A DNA stretch of 64,000 nucleotides from Pedobacter punctiformis (GTDB taxonomy: Bacteria > Bacteroidota > Bacteroidia > Sphingobacteriales > Sphingobacteriaceae): contig NZ_JAPWGM010000006.1 in the NCBI RefSeq assembly GCF_027213715.1, forward strand, positions 293,536-357,535. Direction: 5' to 3'. The notes beneath the pieces were generated by a model, which was not told the origin of the DNA, made no database searches, and worked only from the letters and a program-made list of their open reading frames with translations. The translations under genes and the position numbers were made by a program. Below, piece by piece: positions 36,788-46,472 of this stretch; position 1 is the first letter of the stretch, and each line of letters begins with the position of its first letter.

Positions 36788-39046
36788 ATGAAATTTAAGC
36801 TAATATTTCTATTGCTTTGTATGGGCAATAGCTTCTCTATTTATGCGCAATCTAACATTAATCGTTATAGTATTATTCCGGCACCAGTAAAACTGAAGCC
36901 AATTAAAGGTGCATTTATCTGGACGAAAAATACAACAATTAAATTATCTGGCGATGCATCGTTTGATATTGTAAAAAAAGAATTAAGCGCAATTGGCTTA
37001 AAATTAAGCGTTTCGAGCCAAAAAAGCAGTATTTTAATTGTTCAGGATAAAAATATTCAGGCTAGTGAAGGTTATAAATTATCGGTTAATCCAAACCAAA
37101 TTACTATTGCTGCGGCCAATATAGAAGGCGCTTATTGGGCGGTTTCTACTTTAAAACAATTGGCCGGTACATCTATATATGGTAAAGTGGCTAACATTCC
37201 TTGTGTGGAAATTGAAGATCAGCCAAAGTTTGGCTGGCGGGGCATGCACTTAGATGTTGCCCGTCATTTTTTCGATTTAGCAGAATTACGCCTGATGATT
37301 GACCGCATGACTTTGTATAAGTTTAATAAACTGCATTTGCATCTTACGGATGATCAGGGCTGGAGACTGGAAATAAAGAAATATCCTGAATTGACGGCAA
37401 AAGGTGCCTGGCGAACCTTAAATAATCAGGATTCTGCCTGCCTGAAAATGGCTGAAACAAACCCTGATTTTAATCTGCCTGAAAAGAATTTCAAAGTAAT
37501 TAATGGAAAGAAAATGTACGGAGGGTTTTATACTCAAAGTGAAATGAAGGGATTAATTAAATACGCCCAGGATCGTGGTGTGGAAATTATACCGGAAATT
37601 GATATGCCTGGTCATATGATGGCGGCTACAAAATTATTCCCCTGGTTGAGTTCTTCAGGTGCAGGCGGATTGGGTAAAGATTTCTCCGAACCAATCTGTC
37701 CGTGTAAAGAAAGTACATTTGAATTTGCTGAAAATGTATTTACGGAAGTAGCGGCACTTTTTCCAAGCAAGTACATACACCTTGGAGCGGATGAAGTAGA
37801 AAAAGACAGCTGGAAAAAACTTCCTGAATGTGATGAATTAATGAAAAAGGAAGGACTTAAAAGTGTGGAAGAACTACAAAGTTATTTCATTCACCGGATG
37901 GAGAAATTCTTCATCAATAAGGGCAAAAAACTAATTGGCTGGGATGAAATGCTGGAGGGCGGAATGTCTGCTACAGCAACCATGATGTATTGGAGAGCCT
38001 GGGTGCCGGGTGCACCAAAAAAAGCGACAGAAAATGGAAATGAGGTGATTATGCTGCCCGGCGAATTTTGCTATTTTGATGCTCCGCAAGATGCAGGATC
38101 ATTAAAAAAGGTATACTCATTCGATCCATATAATTACAACTTAACCGAAGCGCAGAAGAAACTTATTTTAGGTGTTCAAGCTGCAACCTGGACAGAAACT
38201 ATACCTTCTTTACGCCGGTTAGAGTATATGATTTTCCCGCGGTTGCTTGCCCTTGCTGAGGTTGCGTGGACAGGCAGTGCTGCCGGATGGGATGATTTTT
38301 TAAAGCGCTCAAATAATCAGTACAGCATGCTGGATGCGATGAATGTAAATTACCGGATGCCTGATATTTACGGGTTTTCACCTAAAAGTGTTTTTGTAGA
38401 TCAAACGTATTTAAAGTTAGATAATCCTTTAAAAAGTACGGTTTTGCATTATACAACAGATGGTTCAACGCCGGTTAAAAGTTCTAAAATTTATAGCGGC
38501 CCTTTACTAATCAATAAGCCACAGCAGATAAAACTGGCCGCTTTCAGGCCAAATGGAAATCCGGGCGAAGTATATGTTATCAATTATGAAAGGCAAGCCT
38601 ATCAAAAAGCAATAACTTCAAACGGTTTTCAAAAAGGGCTGAAATTTTCATATTACCCAAAATACTATAAATCCGTTACTAAAATTAAGGAAACTGACCG
38701 GACAGATTCAGCTATAACAGCTAAAATAGATATTCCTGTTAAAGAAAAAGCACCATCTTTTGGTACTAAACATACAGGGTATTTTTATGCCCCACAGGAT
38801 GGAATTTATACTTTTTATTTAAAGGCGGATGATGGAAGCAATTTATATATGGATCAAAAACTGCTTATAGATAACGATGGGTTACACAGTGCTATCGAAA
38901 AATCAGCGCAAATTGCTTTAGGCAAAGGATATCATCCTTTTGAACTTTTATTTATAGAAGGCGGAGGTGGTTATACCCTTCAGCTGGAATACAGCGTTGG
39001 TGATGGCAAGCGCAAACCACTTTCCGAATCAGACTTTTATCATTAA
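36788..39046 (+). CDS. GH20 beta-N-acetylhexosaminidase with PA14 domain
   Basis: A 752-residue exported glycosidase removing terminal N-acetylglucosamine or N-acetylgalactosamine from glycans. Signal peptide 1-20 (ending SIYAQ); GH20 N-terminal domain about 28-145; catalytic barrel about 149-500 with RGMHLDVARHFF, LHLHLTDDQGWR and the catalytic D335-E336 pair in HLGADEVEKDSW. Residues about 540-600 (TVLHYTTDGSTPVKSSKIYS) form a chitobiase-like C-terminal domain, and 615-750 (GYFYAPQDGIYTFYLKADDG) a PA14 carbohydrate-binding domain. Its stop overlaps by four bases the end of the convergent YkuK-like gene. Confidence 0.93.
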   Translation: MKFKLIFLLLCMGNSFSIYAQSNINRYSIIPAPVKLKPIKGAFIWTKNTTIKLSGDASFDIVKKELSAIGLKLSVSSQKSSILIVQDKNIQASEGYKLSVNPNQITIAAANIEGAYWAVSTLKQLAGTSIYGKVANIPCVEIEDQPKFGWRGMHLDVARHFFDLAELRLMIDRMTLYKFNKLHLHLTDDQGWRLEIKKYPELTAKGAWRTLNNQDSACLKMAETNPDFNLPEKNFKVINGKKMYGGFYTQSEMKGLIKYAQDRGVEIIPEIDMPGHMMAATKLFPWLSSSGAGGLGKDFSEPICPCKESTFEFAENVFTEVAALFPSKYIHLGADEVEKDSWKKLPECDELMKKEGLKSVEELQSYFIHRMEKFFINKGKKLIGWDEMLEGGMSATATMMYWRAWVPGAPKKATENGNEVIMLPGEFCYFDAPQDAGSLKKVYSFDPYNYNLTEAQKKLILGVQAATWTETIPSLRRLEYMIFPRLLALAEVAWTGSAAGWDDFLKRSNNQYSMLDAMNVNYRMPDIYGFSPKSVFVDQTYLKLDNPLKSTVLHYTTDGSTPVKSSKIYSGPLLINKPQQIKLAAFRPNGNPGEVYVINYERQAYQKAITSNGFQKGLKFSYYPKYYKSVTKIKETDRTDSAITAKIDIPVKEKAPSFGTKHTGYFYAPQDGIYTFYLKADDGSNLYMDQKLLIDNDGLHSAIEKSAQIALGKGYHPFELLFIEGGGGYTLQLEYSVGDGKRKPLSESDFYH

Positions 39047-39516
39047 TGAACCATTTTATCAGCGCAAGTAGAACTTGCAAAGGCTTCTGGTTTGGCTTTA
39101 AAGATAAAACCCATGCTTAAAATATAACCCATCGCGTCATTTAATGCTTTATTTGATTTAAATGACGGGTTGGTGTTAATATCTGCATGAACTTCAAGGG
39201 CAACATTATAAAGGTCGAGCAAATCACAGATAGAATACGCAGTTTCGATGGATTTTTGTACTTCCATTAACATACGTTCTTTAATGCCGACCTGTTGAGT
39301 GCTTTTTTCCTGGTGGATGTACATAAAACCACCATGATGCTCTCTTACTAATACAATAACTGTGGCAAAATCGGTAATGTTTCCTTTAACTTGCGAATCT
39401 GTACCGATGCAGACTTTTAATTTGTAGCCGTTTTCTGTTTCTCTTACAATTGCTTTCTCAACTTCTTCAAGGATCGTAGAATGAATAATTTCACCGCTAA
39501 ATTTTTTCCAGGTCAT
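39043..39516 (-). CDS. YkuK/DUF458-type RNase H-like protein
   Basis: A 157-residue cytosolic protein. KVCIGTDSQVKGNITDFATV has the acidic first strand of an RNase H-like fold and ALEVHADINTNPSFKSN a further Asp/Asn pair; this is the pattern of B. subtilis YkuK. Enzymatic function is not known. It is a single gene converging on the GH20 gene with a four-base overlap. Confidence 0.8.
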   Translation of the reverse strand: MTWKKFSGEIIHSTILEEVEKAIVRETENGYKLKVCIGTDSQVKGNITDFATVIVLVREHHGGFMYIHQEKSTQQVGIKERMLMEVQKSIETAYSICDLLDLYNVALEVHADINTNPSFKSNKALNDAMGYILSMGFIFKAKPEAFASSTCADKMVH

Positions 39517-39733
39517 ACACTATGTTTTTTGGGTTAACAAATGGTAATCAGGTTTTTAATAAAAATAAGAGCAATAAATTAAATTCACGTTAAATCATTA
39601 TTGTTTATTTGCTAACAGGAATCTAGTTATCAACAAGTTAATGCTTTAAGTTGATATAATATGATATTTGCGACAACAATATTCGCCAGGCAATCGTTAT
39701 ATTTATCTATTGTTTAACCAAATCACATCCGTC

Positions 39734-39952
39734 ATGAATATTGAGCTTATCCAGGAATTTCAATTATTACAACAAAGCAGAGCCAACAAGTTTGCAGGCG
39801 AATTAACCGACAGGATTTTATCATCAGTTGATGCTGTAAATGAAAAAGTTACCTATTCTATCGCTCAAAGAGGAAAAATGTTAATGCTGTTAGATAAGCG
39901 ATTAAACTTTGCCGTTTTGAAAAGATTAAAAAACAGATTCTTTAAAGGTTAA
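39734..39952 (+). CDS. Small hypothetical protein, 72 residues
   Basis: From the ATG at 39734 the product is a 72-residue, mostly helical, soluble protein (MNIELIQEFQLLQQSRANKF, ending KRLKNRFFKG). It is basic at the C-terminus and has no signal peptide or cysteine. A GATATTTG box lies about 60 bases upstream and the helicase gene begins 48 bases downstream. I do not recognise the family. The codon use and clean start support a real gene. Confidence 0.55.
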   Translation: MNIELIQEFQLLQQSRANKFAGELTDRILSSVDAVNEKVTYSIAQRGKMLMLLDKRLNFAVLKRLKNRFFKG

Positions 39953-40000
39953 CCATCGCAGCTGTAAGCTAACCGTATAAATGCTTACCTTTATGGCATA

Positions 40001-41305
40001 ATGATAGAAAATGCCCTAAAAAGATTAAATATACTGGCGCTTAATGAAATGCAGCAAGCTGCTGTTAAATCAGCAAAAGCCGATAATGATTTAGTACTTA
40101 TTGCCCCAACAGGATCAGGTAAAACACTTGCTTTCCTATTACCTGTATTGGCAAATTTAAAACCTGACCGAAAGGGAGTTCAGGCATTGGTTTTAGTTCC
40201 ATCGCGTGAGCTGGCTTTGCAAATTGAGCAGGTTTTTAAACAAATGGGTACATCTTTTAAGGTAAATTGCTGTTATGGTGGTCATGCCGTAAGGATAGAA
40301 AAGAATAATCTTGCTCATCCTCCGGCCGTTTTAATTGGTACGCCTGGTCGTATTGCTTATCATTTAGAACATCAGAATTTTGATGAATCTACCATTGAGA
40401 CTTTGGTTTTAGATGAGTTTGATAAATCACTTGAATTTGGATTCGAGGCCGATATGTCTTACATCATTGGTACTTTACTTTCCTTAAAACAACGGATTCT
40501 TACCTCAGCCACAAAAATGGAAGAAATCCCTGCTTTTGTAAAGTTATCAAACCAGGTAGAAATTGATTTTTCGAAAGATGCACAGGTAAAACCCGATTTA
40601 AAGCTTAAAAAGGTAATGGCACTTGCTGCCGATAAACTTGATGTTTTGTTTAAATTATTGAGTAAAATCGGCAATAAAAACACACTGGTTTTTTGTAATC
40701 ACAGGGAAACGGTAGACCGGATTAGTGATTTGCTTTTTGAACACGGCTTAGGACACGATGTGTTTCATGGTGGCATGGAGCAGGATGACCGCGAAAAAGC
40801 ATTGCTGAAATTTAGAAACGGAAGTCATAAAATATTAATCACAACTGATTTAGCCGCACGTGGTTTGGATATACCGGAGGTAGAGCACATTGTTCATTAT
40901 CAATTGCCCTATACCGAAGATGCTTACATACACCGCAATGGACGTACAGCCAGAATGAATGCTAAAGGAACGGCATATGCTATTTTAACAGCGGAAGAAC
41001 ATTATAAATACCTGCCTGAAAAAATAGAAGAAGAAATTTTAACCGGTCATTATAAATTACCTGAACAAAGCGATTGGCAAACCTTATATATTGCCCACGG
41101 TAAAAAAGATAAAATAAATAAAATTGATATTGTTGGTTTGTTTTTACAAAAAGGTGGTTTGCAGAAAGATGAATTGGGTTTAATTGAAGTAAAAGACACC
41201 ACCAGTTATGTTGCTGTAAAAAGAAATGTAGTCAATAAATTGCTTAACGCTTTGCAAGGCGAAAAAATTAAAGGAAAAAAATTAAAACTGGAAGTTGCCC
41301 GTTAA
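40001..41305 (+). CDS. DEAD-box-type RNA helicase (DEFD variant)
   Basis: A 434-residue ATP-dependent RNA helicase. Motif I APTGSGKT (about residue 35), Ia PSRELALQ, Ib GTPGR, motif II LDEFD instead of DEAD, motif III TSATK, motif V TTDLAARGLDIP and motif VI HRNGRTAR instead of HRIGRTGR. A C-terminal region (residues about 350-434, LYIAHGKKDKINKIDIVGLF) resembles the DbpA/CsdA-like RNA-binding domain. The variants in II and VI keep the essential Asp-Glu and Arg residues. TACCTTTA ends seven bases before the ATG. Confidence 0.9.
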   Translation: MIENALKRLNILALNEMQQAAVKSAKADNDLVLIAPTGSGKTLAFLLPVLANLKPDRKGVQALVLVPSRELALQIEQVFKQMGTSFKVNCCYGGHAVRIEKNNLAHPPAVLIGTPGRIAYHLEHQNFDESTIETLVLDEFDKSLEFGFEADMSYIIGTLLSLKQRILTSATKMEEIPAFVKLSNQVEIDFSKDAQVKPDLKLKKVMALAADKLDVLFKLLSKIGNKNTLVFCNHRETVDRISDLLFEHGLGHDVFHGGMEQDDREKALLKFRNGSHKILITTDLAARGLDIPEVEHIVHYQLPYTEDAYIHRNGRTARMNAKGTAYAILTAEEHYKYLPEKIEEEILTGHYKLPEQSDWQTLYIAHGKKDKINKIDIVGLFLQKGGLQKDELGLIEVKDTTSYVAVKRNVVNKLLNALQGEKIKGKKLKLEVAR

Positions 41306-41344
41306 CTTGTAAAATGGTAAAGGCATCTGATATTAAATATACAT

Positions 41345-41575
41345 ATGAGTAACAACGATATATTAAAAAAACTTAGAGTGGCCCTATCTTTAACCACAGA
41401 AGATATTATTAAAATATGTGGTTTAGCTGGCTTAAAAGTAACGAAGGCAGAAATGGGCGATATTTTCAGAAGCGACGAGCACGAAAATTTTAAGCCCTGT
41501 GGCGATCAGATTCTTCGCAATTTTTTAAATGGCCTTGTCATTTACAAAAGAGGTCCGAGGGATGAAAAAAAGTAA
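41345..41575 (+). CDS. DUF1456 (YehS-like) protein, single-repeat form
   Basis: A 76-residue protein (NNDILKKLRVALSLTTEDII, then GLAGLKVTKAEMGDIFR and KPCGDQILRNFLNGLVIYKR). It matches one half of the two-repeat YehS/DUF1456 proteins (about 150 residues), so it is either a single-repeat family member or a truncated one. Function unknown. It begins 39 bases after the helicase gene and its last 14 bases overlap the start of the outer membrane receptor gene. Confidence 0.75.
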   Translation: MSNNDILKKLRVALSLTTEDIIKICGLAGLKVTKAEMGDIFRSDEHENFKPCGDQILRNFLNGLVIYKRGPRDEKK

Positions 41576-44246
41576 TGGATTATATTTTCTATTATTTTTT
41601 TTATTTTTCGCTTTAAGCTTTAGCAGTAAATCTCAGGCACAGCGTAAAGTATCCGGTAATGTATTGGATTCGCTGAAAAAACCTGTAGAAGGCGTTAATA
41701 TTCAGTTAATTACCGGTGATGATACGCTTAAGGTTAATTCAAATTCAAAAGGAAACTTCTCTTTTAACCATGTACGCAGCAATAAGTTTTATATTTATGT
41801 AAGCGGAATTGGTTACAGGTCTTTTATTACACTTTACGAAGTAAACAAAACAGAGAAAAATATCGTTCTCGATCCGATTTTAATTAAAGCCGAAAGTATA
41901 ACCTTAAAAGAGGTTGAAGTTAAGGTTAAAGTAGATCCTATTGTTATAAAAAAGGATACTGTCGAATATAATGCAGCTGCATATACCATCAGGCAAAACG
42001 ATAAAGTTGAAGATTTATTAAAGCAGTTACAAGGGGTAGAAGTTGATGCCAATGGTGCTGTAACCGCAATGGGTAAACCAATGAATAAGCTGCGGGTAAA
42101 TGGCGAAGATTTTTTTACCGGCAATGTTCAGGATTATATCAGACAACTGCCCGCTGATGTGATTGCCAAACTTCAGGTAATTGAAGATTATGGTGATGAA
42201 GCTAATTTTACAGGAATAAAAAATGGTCCTCCCCAAAAAATGCTCAACCTGGTTACCAAACCCGGGATGAACAAAGGTGTTTTCGGTAATTTAGATGTGA
42301 ATTCGGCAACCAGCAATGCCCATAATTTAAATTTTAATGGTAATTTATGGAAAGAATCCAGGCAAATTGGTTTAGGCGCTAATTACGGATTTACAAATAA
42401 CGAATTCACAGATAACCAAAACAGGCGTGCAAATGCCAATATTCGAAATAAAATATCTAAAGAACTAATCGTTAACGGGGGTTATACCTTTTCTAATGCC
42501 AATACAAAATCGATTCAATCCAGTTATTTGGAAACCTTTAACCCTTTAGGTGTCATCTATGATTTAAGACAAAGTTCTAACAATGCCAGGTTGAATAATA
42601 ATAGTTTAAACCTCGGTTTAAATCTCGTTACTAAAAAAAATTATCTTAATATGGCTGTATCGGGTGTGTTAAATAATAACCGTACCGATGCCATTTCCAG
42701 TTCCAATAAATCAGGATACATTAAACAGGATTTGTTCTCTAATTCAGGATCAGCACAAAAAACACCAAATTTTAATGGAAATGTTAACTGGTCGAGAAAA
42801 CTTTTAAACGCTAAAAAATCCCTTTCGGCGAGCATTAATTTTGGGCGTAATAAAGGAACATCCAACAGCACAATAGAAGATATTATTAAATATTATAACG
42901 AAACCACCAATATATTGGTAAAAGACTCTTTGCTTAACCGCTTGGTAAATAGCAACACTTTAAGTACTAATTTTGGTGGTAATATTCAGTTCGCCAATTC
43001 ACTAAACACTAGAGCTGATTCTATAAACTCTAGGTTCCTCACGTTTTCGTATCGTTTTGGGATTAATAAAACTAAAAATCTGCAAACCACAACTGTATTT
43101 GATCAGGCTGGGAATGGTAAAGAGGTAGATTCGTTGGGATTAGATTATGCATCTACATTTATTAATCAAACAATAAATTTGAGCTATAGTGCTAACAATA
43201 AAAATTTGAGTTACAGCTTCGGCTTTAGCTTTATGCCCAGTATTATTATTGGTAAATATGAAAAGACAGGGGAGCGGCAGCAAAATTTTCAGCTTAATTT
43301 TTCGCCCAGTGCAAACTTAAGTTATTTAATTAAAGACAGTAAAAGTCTTTCATTCGGTTATAACGGTTATGCCAATGCACCCGATTTTAATAAACTACAA
43401 CCGGTTAAAAATACCAGCGACGTGCAGAATATTGTAGTTGGTAATCCTGATTTAAAAGCCACTGCAACCCATATTGTTAATTTAGATTACAATCAGAATA
43501 ATTTAAAATCAGGATTTAGTTTAATGTTGGGTTTGTCTGGCACCTTTACTTTTAACAGCGTAGTAAACAATACCATTTTTTTAGCGGATACTTTAAACAG
43601 TTTAAAACAACAAACCACTTACGAAAATGTAAATGGGGTGTATAATATTGGTGGAAATTATTCCATTTTTCAACGATTTATGGATAATAAGCTATCCTTA
43701 TCATACAGTGGAAGCGTAGCTTACAGCCACAATGTTTTTTATACTGACAATGTTTTAAATAAAAGTGGAGGAATTAATCTATCAAACGGAGCGAGGTTAA
43801 GCTTAAATAAGGAAAAGTATTCTATAAATGCAGGTGCAAATTATAGTTACAGTTCCAATACCTACTCCGTCCAAAATCAAAATATTAAAAACATTCAGGT
43901 GCTGAGTATGAATTTTGGTGGTACCTGGATTGTTAGTCCTAAATTTAGAGTGAACACTACAGTTTCAAAAAGCCTGAATTTAGGCTTCAATATTAATAAT
44001 GGAAACCCTTTTATTATGAATTTGGGCATCAACCAGTATTTCCTTAAAAATAACAGACTTAGTTTTTCAGTTCAGGCGAATGATTTGTTTAATCAGGGAG
44101 CGCTTTTCAGAACGAGTGTAAACAATAATTCAATATCTGAAAACAGAACGCGGTTTATCAGTCGTTTTGTACAAGCCAGTTTGAGCTACAACATCAATAA
44201 TTTTGGTGGCAAAAGAGTAAATAGAAATAGTGATGTTTTATACTAA
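41562..44246 (+). CDS. TonB-receptor-like outer membrane protein (beta-barrel family 3)
   Basis: An 894-residue exported protein. The ATG at 41562 gives a signal peptide (MKKSNGLYFLLFFLFFALSF, ending KSQAQ) and lies just after GGTCCGAGG, a possible ribosome site. Residues about 30-110 are a CarboxypepD-like domain (RKVSGNVLDSLKKPVEGVNI), about 120-220 a plug-like region (VEDLLKQLQGVEVDANGAVT, QLPADVIAKLQVIEDYGDEA), and the rest a large barrel rich in Asn, ending ASLSYNINNFGGKRVNRN. This family is common in Bacteroidota and its substrates are mostly unknown. It overlaps the DUF1456 gene. Confidence 0.85.
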   Translation: MKKSNGLYFLLFFLFFALSFSSKSQAQRKVSGNVLDSLKKPVEGVNIQLITGDDTLKVNSNSKGNFSFNHVRSNKFYIYVSGIGYRSFITLYEVNKTEKNIVLDPILIKAESITLKEVEVKVKVDPIVIKKDTVEYNAAAYTIRQNDKVEDLLKQLQGVEVDANGAVTAMGKPMNKLRVNGEDFFTGNVQDYIRQLPADVIAKLQVIEDYGDEANFTGIKNGPPQKMLNLVTKPGMNKGVFGNLDVNSATSNAHNLNFNGNLWKESRQIGLGANYGFTNNEFTDNQNRRANANIRNKISKELIVNGGYTFSNANTKSIQSSYLETFNPLGVIYDLRQSSNNARLNNNSLNLGLNLVTKKNYLNMAVSGVLNNNRTDAISSSNKSGYIKQDLFSNSGSAQKTPNFNGNVNWSRKLLNAKKSLSASINFGRNKGTSNSTIEDIIKYYNETTNILVKDSLLNRLVNSNTLSTNFGGNIQFANSLNTRADSINSRFLTFSYRFGINKTKNLQTTTVFDQAGNGKEVDSLGLDYASTFINQTINLSYSANNKNLSYSFGFSFMPSIIIGKYEKTGERQQNFQLNFSPSANLSYLIKDSKSLSFGYNGYANAPDFNKLQPVKNTSDVQNIVVGNPDLKATATHIVNLDYNQNNLKSGFSLMLGLSGTFTFNSVVNNTIFLADTLNSLKQQTTYENVNGVYNIGGNYSIFQRFMDNKLSLSYSGSVAYSHNVFYTDNVLNKSGGINLSNGARLSLNKEKYSINAGANYSYSSNTYSVQNQNIKNIQVLSMNFGGTWIVSPKFRVNTTVSKSLNLGFNINNGNPFIMNLGINQYFLKNNRLSFSVQANDLFNQGALFRTSVNNNSISENRTRFISRFVQASLSYNINNFGGKRVNRNSDVLY

Positions 44247-44280
44247 AGTAATATTAACAGGGCTTAACCTTATACAATAA

Positions 44281-44311
44281 AAAAGTCCTGACTTTCACCA
44301 GGACTTTTTCT
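44281..44311. terminator. Bidirectional terminator between the receptor gene and ettA
   Basis: AAAGTCCTG / CAGGACTTT stem with A residues on one side and T residues on the other, between convergent genes. Confidence 0.85.
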
Positions 44312-44313
44312 TT

Positions 44314-45993
44314 TTAAGTTAATTTTTTATACCGGATTCGTTTTGGCGTAACATCACCTAAACGTTTCTTTCTGTTTTCTTCATAGTCAGAATAGTTTCC
44401 TTCAAAGAAATAAACTTCCGAGTTCCCTTCAAAAGCAAGAATATGCGTACAAATTCTATCTAAGAACCACCTGTCGTGACTGATTACAACTGCGCAACCA
44501 CCAAAATTCTCTAAAGCTTCTTCCAGCGCACGTAAAGTATTCACATCAATATCATTGGTTGGCTCATCGAGTAAAAGTACGTTTGCACCTTTTTTCAATG
44601 TAATGGCCAGGTGAACACGGTTACGTTCTCCACCGGAAAGGATTCCTACTTTTTTCTGTTGATCGCCACCGTTAAAGTTGAATTTAGAAACATAAGCCCT
44701 GCCATTAACGGCTTTAGTACCCAACTGAATATTGTCTAAACCATCGGTAATGTTTTCGTAAACAGTTTTATCTGCATCCAGGTCATTATGCATTTGATCT
44801 ACATAACCTAATTCAACGGTTTCGCCTACGCGGAAAGTTCCTGTATCTGCCTCTTCCTGTCCAGTAATTAACCGAAATAAGGTTGTTTTACCTGCACCGT
44901 TTGGACCAATAATACCAACAATACCTGCAGGAGGTAACGAAAAATTCAAATTATCAAATAAAACCTTATCGCCATAGGCTTTGGTTACATTTGTAGCCTC
45001 AATTACCACATTTCCCAAACGGGGCCCTGCCGGAATGAAAAGTTCCAGTTTATCTTCTCTTTCTTTGCCATCTTCAGAAGCCAGCTTATCATAGTTTGCC
45101 AAACGGGCTTTTGATTTCGCGTGACGGGCTTTTGGCGCCATACGCACCCATTCCAGTTCACGCTCTAATGTTTTCTGACGTTTGCTTTCAGTTTTTTCTT
45201 CCTGAGATAAACGTTTAGCCTTTTGGTCTAACCAGCTGCTGTAATTTCCTTTCCATGGAATACCTTCACCACGGTCTAATTCCAAAATCCAGCCTGCAAC
45301 GTTATCTAAGAAATACCGATCGTGGGTTACAGCGATAACAGTACCTTCGTAATTTTGTAAAAATTGCTCTAACCAATCAATACTTTCCGCATCTAAGTGG
45401 TTGGTAGGCTCATCCAGTAATAAAACATCAGGATGCTGCAATAACAAACGGCACATGGCCACACGACGGCGTTCACCACCAGAAAGTACACCTATTTTAG
45501 TTTCAGGGTCAGGGCAACGCAAGGCGTCCATCGCTCTTTCTAATTTAGAATCGATTTCCCAGGCACCTAAAGCATCAATTTTATCTTGCAATTCGCCTTG
45601 TCTGGCCATGAGTTTATCCATGGCATCTGCATCTTCATAAATCTCAGGTAAGCCGAATTTTTCATTTACTTCTTCGTATTCCTTTAAAATAGCCGTTACT
45701 TCAGCTACGCCTTCTTCAACAACTTCACGAACTGTTTTTTCCGGATCCAAAATTGGCTCCTGTGCTAAATAACCAACAGAATAACCTGGAGAGAAAACTA
45801 CTTCGCCTTGATAAGCTTTATCTAAACCGGCAATAATTTTTAGTAAAGATGATTTACCGGAACCATTTAAACCGATAACACCGATTTTTGCGCCGTAAAA
45901 AAAAGAAAGGTAAATATTTTTTAAAACCTGTTTTTGTGGGGGGTAAATCTTATTTACACCCGCCATTGAAAATATGATTTTTTCGTCTGACAT
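44314..45993 (-). CDS. ettA: Energy-dependent translational throttle protein EttA (ABC-F)
   Basis: A 559-residue cytosolic ABC-F ATPase acting at the ribosomal E site. It has two nucleotide-binding domains: Walker A GLNGSGKSSLLK and GPNGAGKTTLFR, signatures VLSGGERRRVAMCRLLL and ILSGGERNRVHLA, Walker B LLLDEPTNHLDAESI and LLLDEPTNDIDVNTL. The linker contains the arm region LEWVRMAPKARHAKSKARL typical of EttA, and the length (EttA about 555) fits this rather than other ABC-F members. Single gene; no membrane segments. Confidence 0.94.
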   Translation of the reverse strand: MSDEKIIFSMAGVNKIYPPQKQVLKNIYLSFFYGAKIGVIGLNGSGKSSLLKIIAGLDKAYQGEVVFSPGYSVGYLAQEPILDPEKTVREVVEEGVAEVTAILKEYEEVNEKFGLPEIYEDADAMDKLMARQGELQDKIDALGAWEIDSKLERAMDALRCPDPETKIGVLSGGERRRVAMCRLLLQHPDVLLLDEPTNHLDAESIDWLEQFLQNYEGTVIAVTHDRYFLDNVAGWILELDRGEGIPWKGNYSSWLDQKAKRLSQEEKTESKRQKTLERELEWVRMAPKARHAKSKARLANYDKLASEDGKEREDKLELFIPAGPRLGNVVIEATNVTKAYGDKVLFDNLNFSLPPAGIVGIIGPNGAGKTTLFRLITGQEEADTGTFRVGETVELGYVDQMHNDLDADKTVYENITDGLDNIQLGTKAVNGRAYVSKFNFNGGDQQKKVGILSGGERNRVHLAITLKKGANVLLLDEPTNDIDVNTLRALEEALENFGGCAVVISHDRWFLDRICTHILAFEGNSEVYFFEGNYSDYEENRKKRLGDVTPKRIRYKKLT

Positions 45994-46019
45994 TATTGAA
46001 TTTTATTTGGACAAAGATA

Positions 46020-46472
46020 GCGGTTAAAATGGAAGATGGAAGTTTAAGGCCATTTGTAATTTTCGATTTCAGCAAACCTGGATTTATTAATACATTAAAC
46101 CATAAAACATGTGTTTGTTAAATGATGTCATTGTTTTTTATTTTTCCTGTCAAAAGTTGTAAATTGCATAAAGAAAAAGCAACAAATTGTCAGGTTATTG
46201 ACTTGTTATAATCCTTACAAAAAACCGACAAAATGAATTTAACAATGGGTTAATCTAAATTATCCTTTTTCAAAACCCATGTAAAGGCTTTTTACGTAAA
46301 TAGAATACAATCCAGAACAAGAGATTATTATTGTTTTTAAAGCATTAGTTTTTGGTTTATCTGCCTTTTATCCACTGATATGGCGCAATTGTTGATAAAA
46401 TAAACAAAACAGCACGTTCGTTTTTATAAAGTTATTTTATAGATTAGTGGCGAGCTGTTTAAGAAAGGTATT
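46020..46472 (+). other. Gene-free region upstream of clpC
   Basis: About 450 bases between the divergent ettA and clpC starts. No open frame of note. An imperfect dyad (CCTGTCAAAAGTTGT at 46146-46160 against ACAAATTGTCAGG at 46182-46194) is present, and AT-rich stretches. I see no clear TAnnTTTG promoter and no CIRCE or CtsR-type element. Confidence 0.4.

Noticed and set aside
46195..46220. TTGACT...TATAAT as a sigma-70-type promoter before clpC
   Set aside because: The two elements are only a few bases apart and this promoter type is not used in Bacteroidota.
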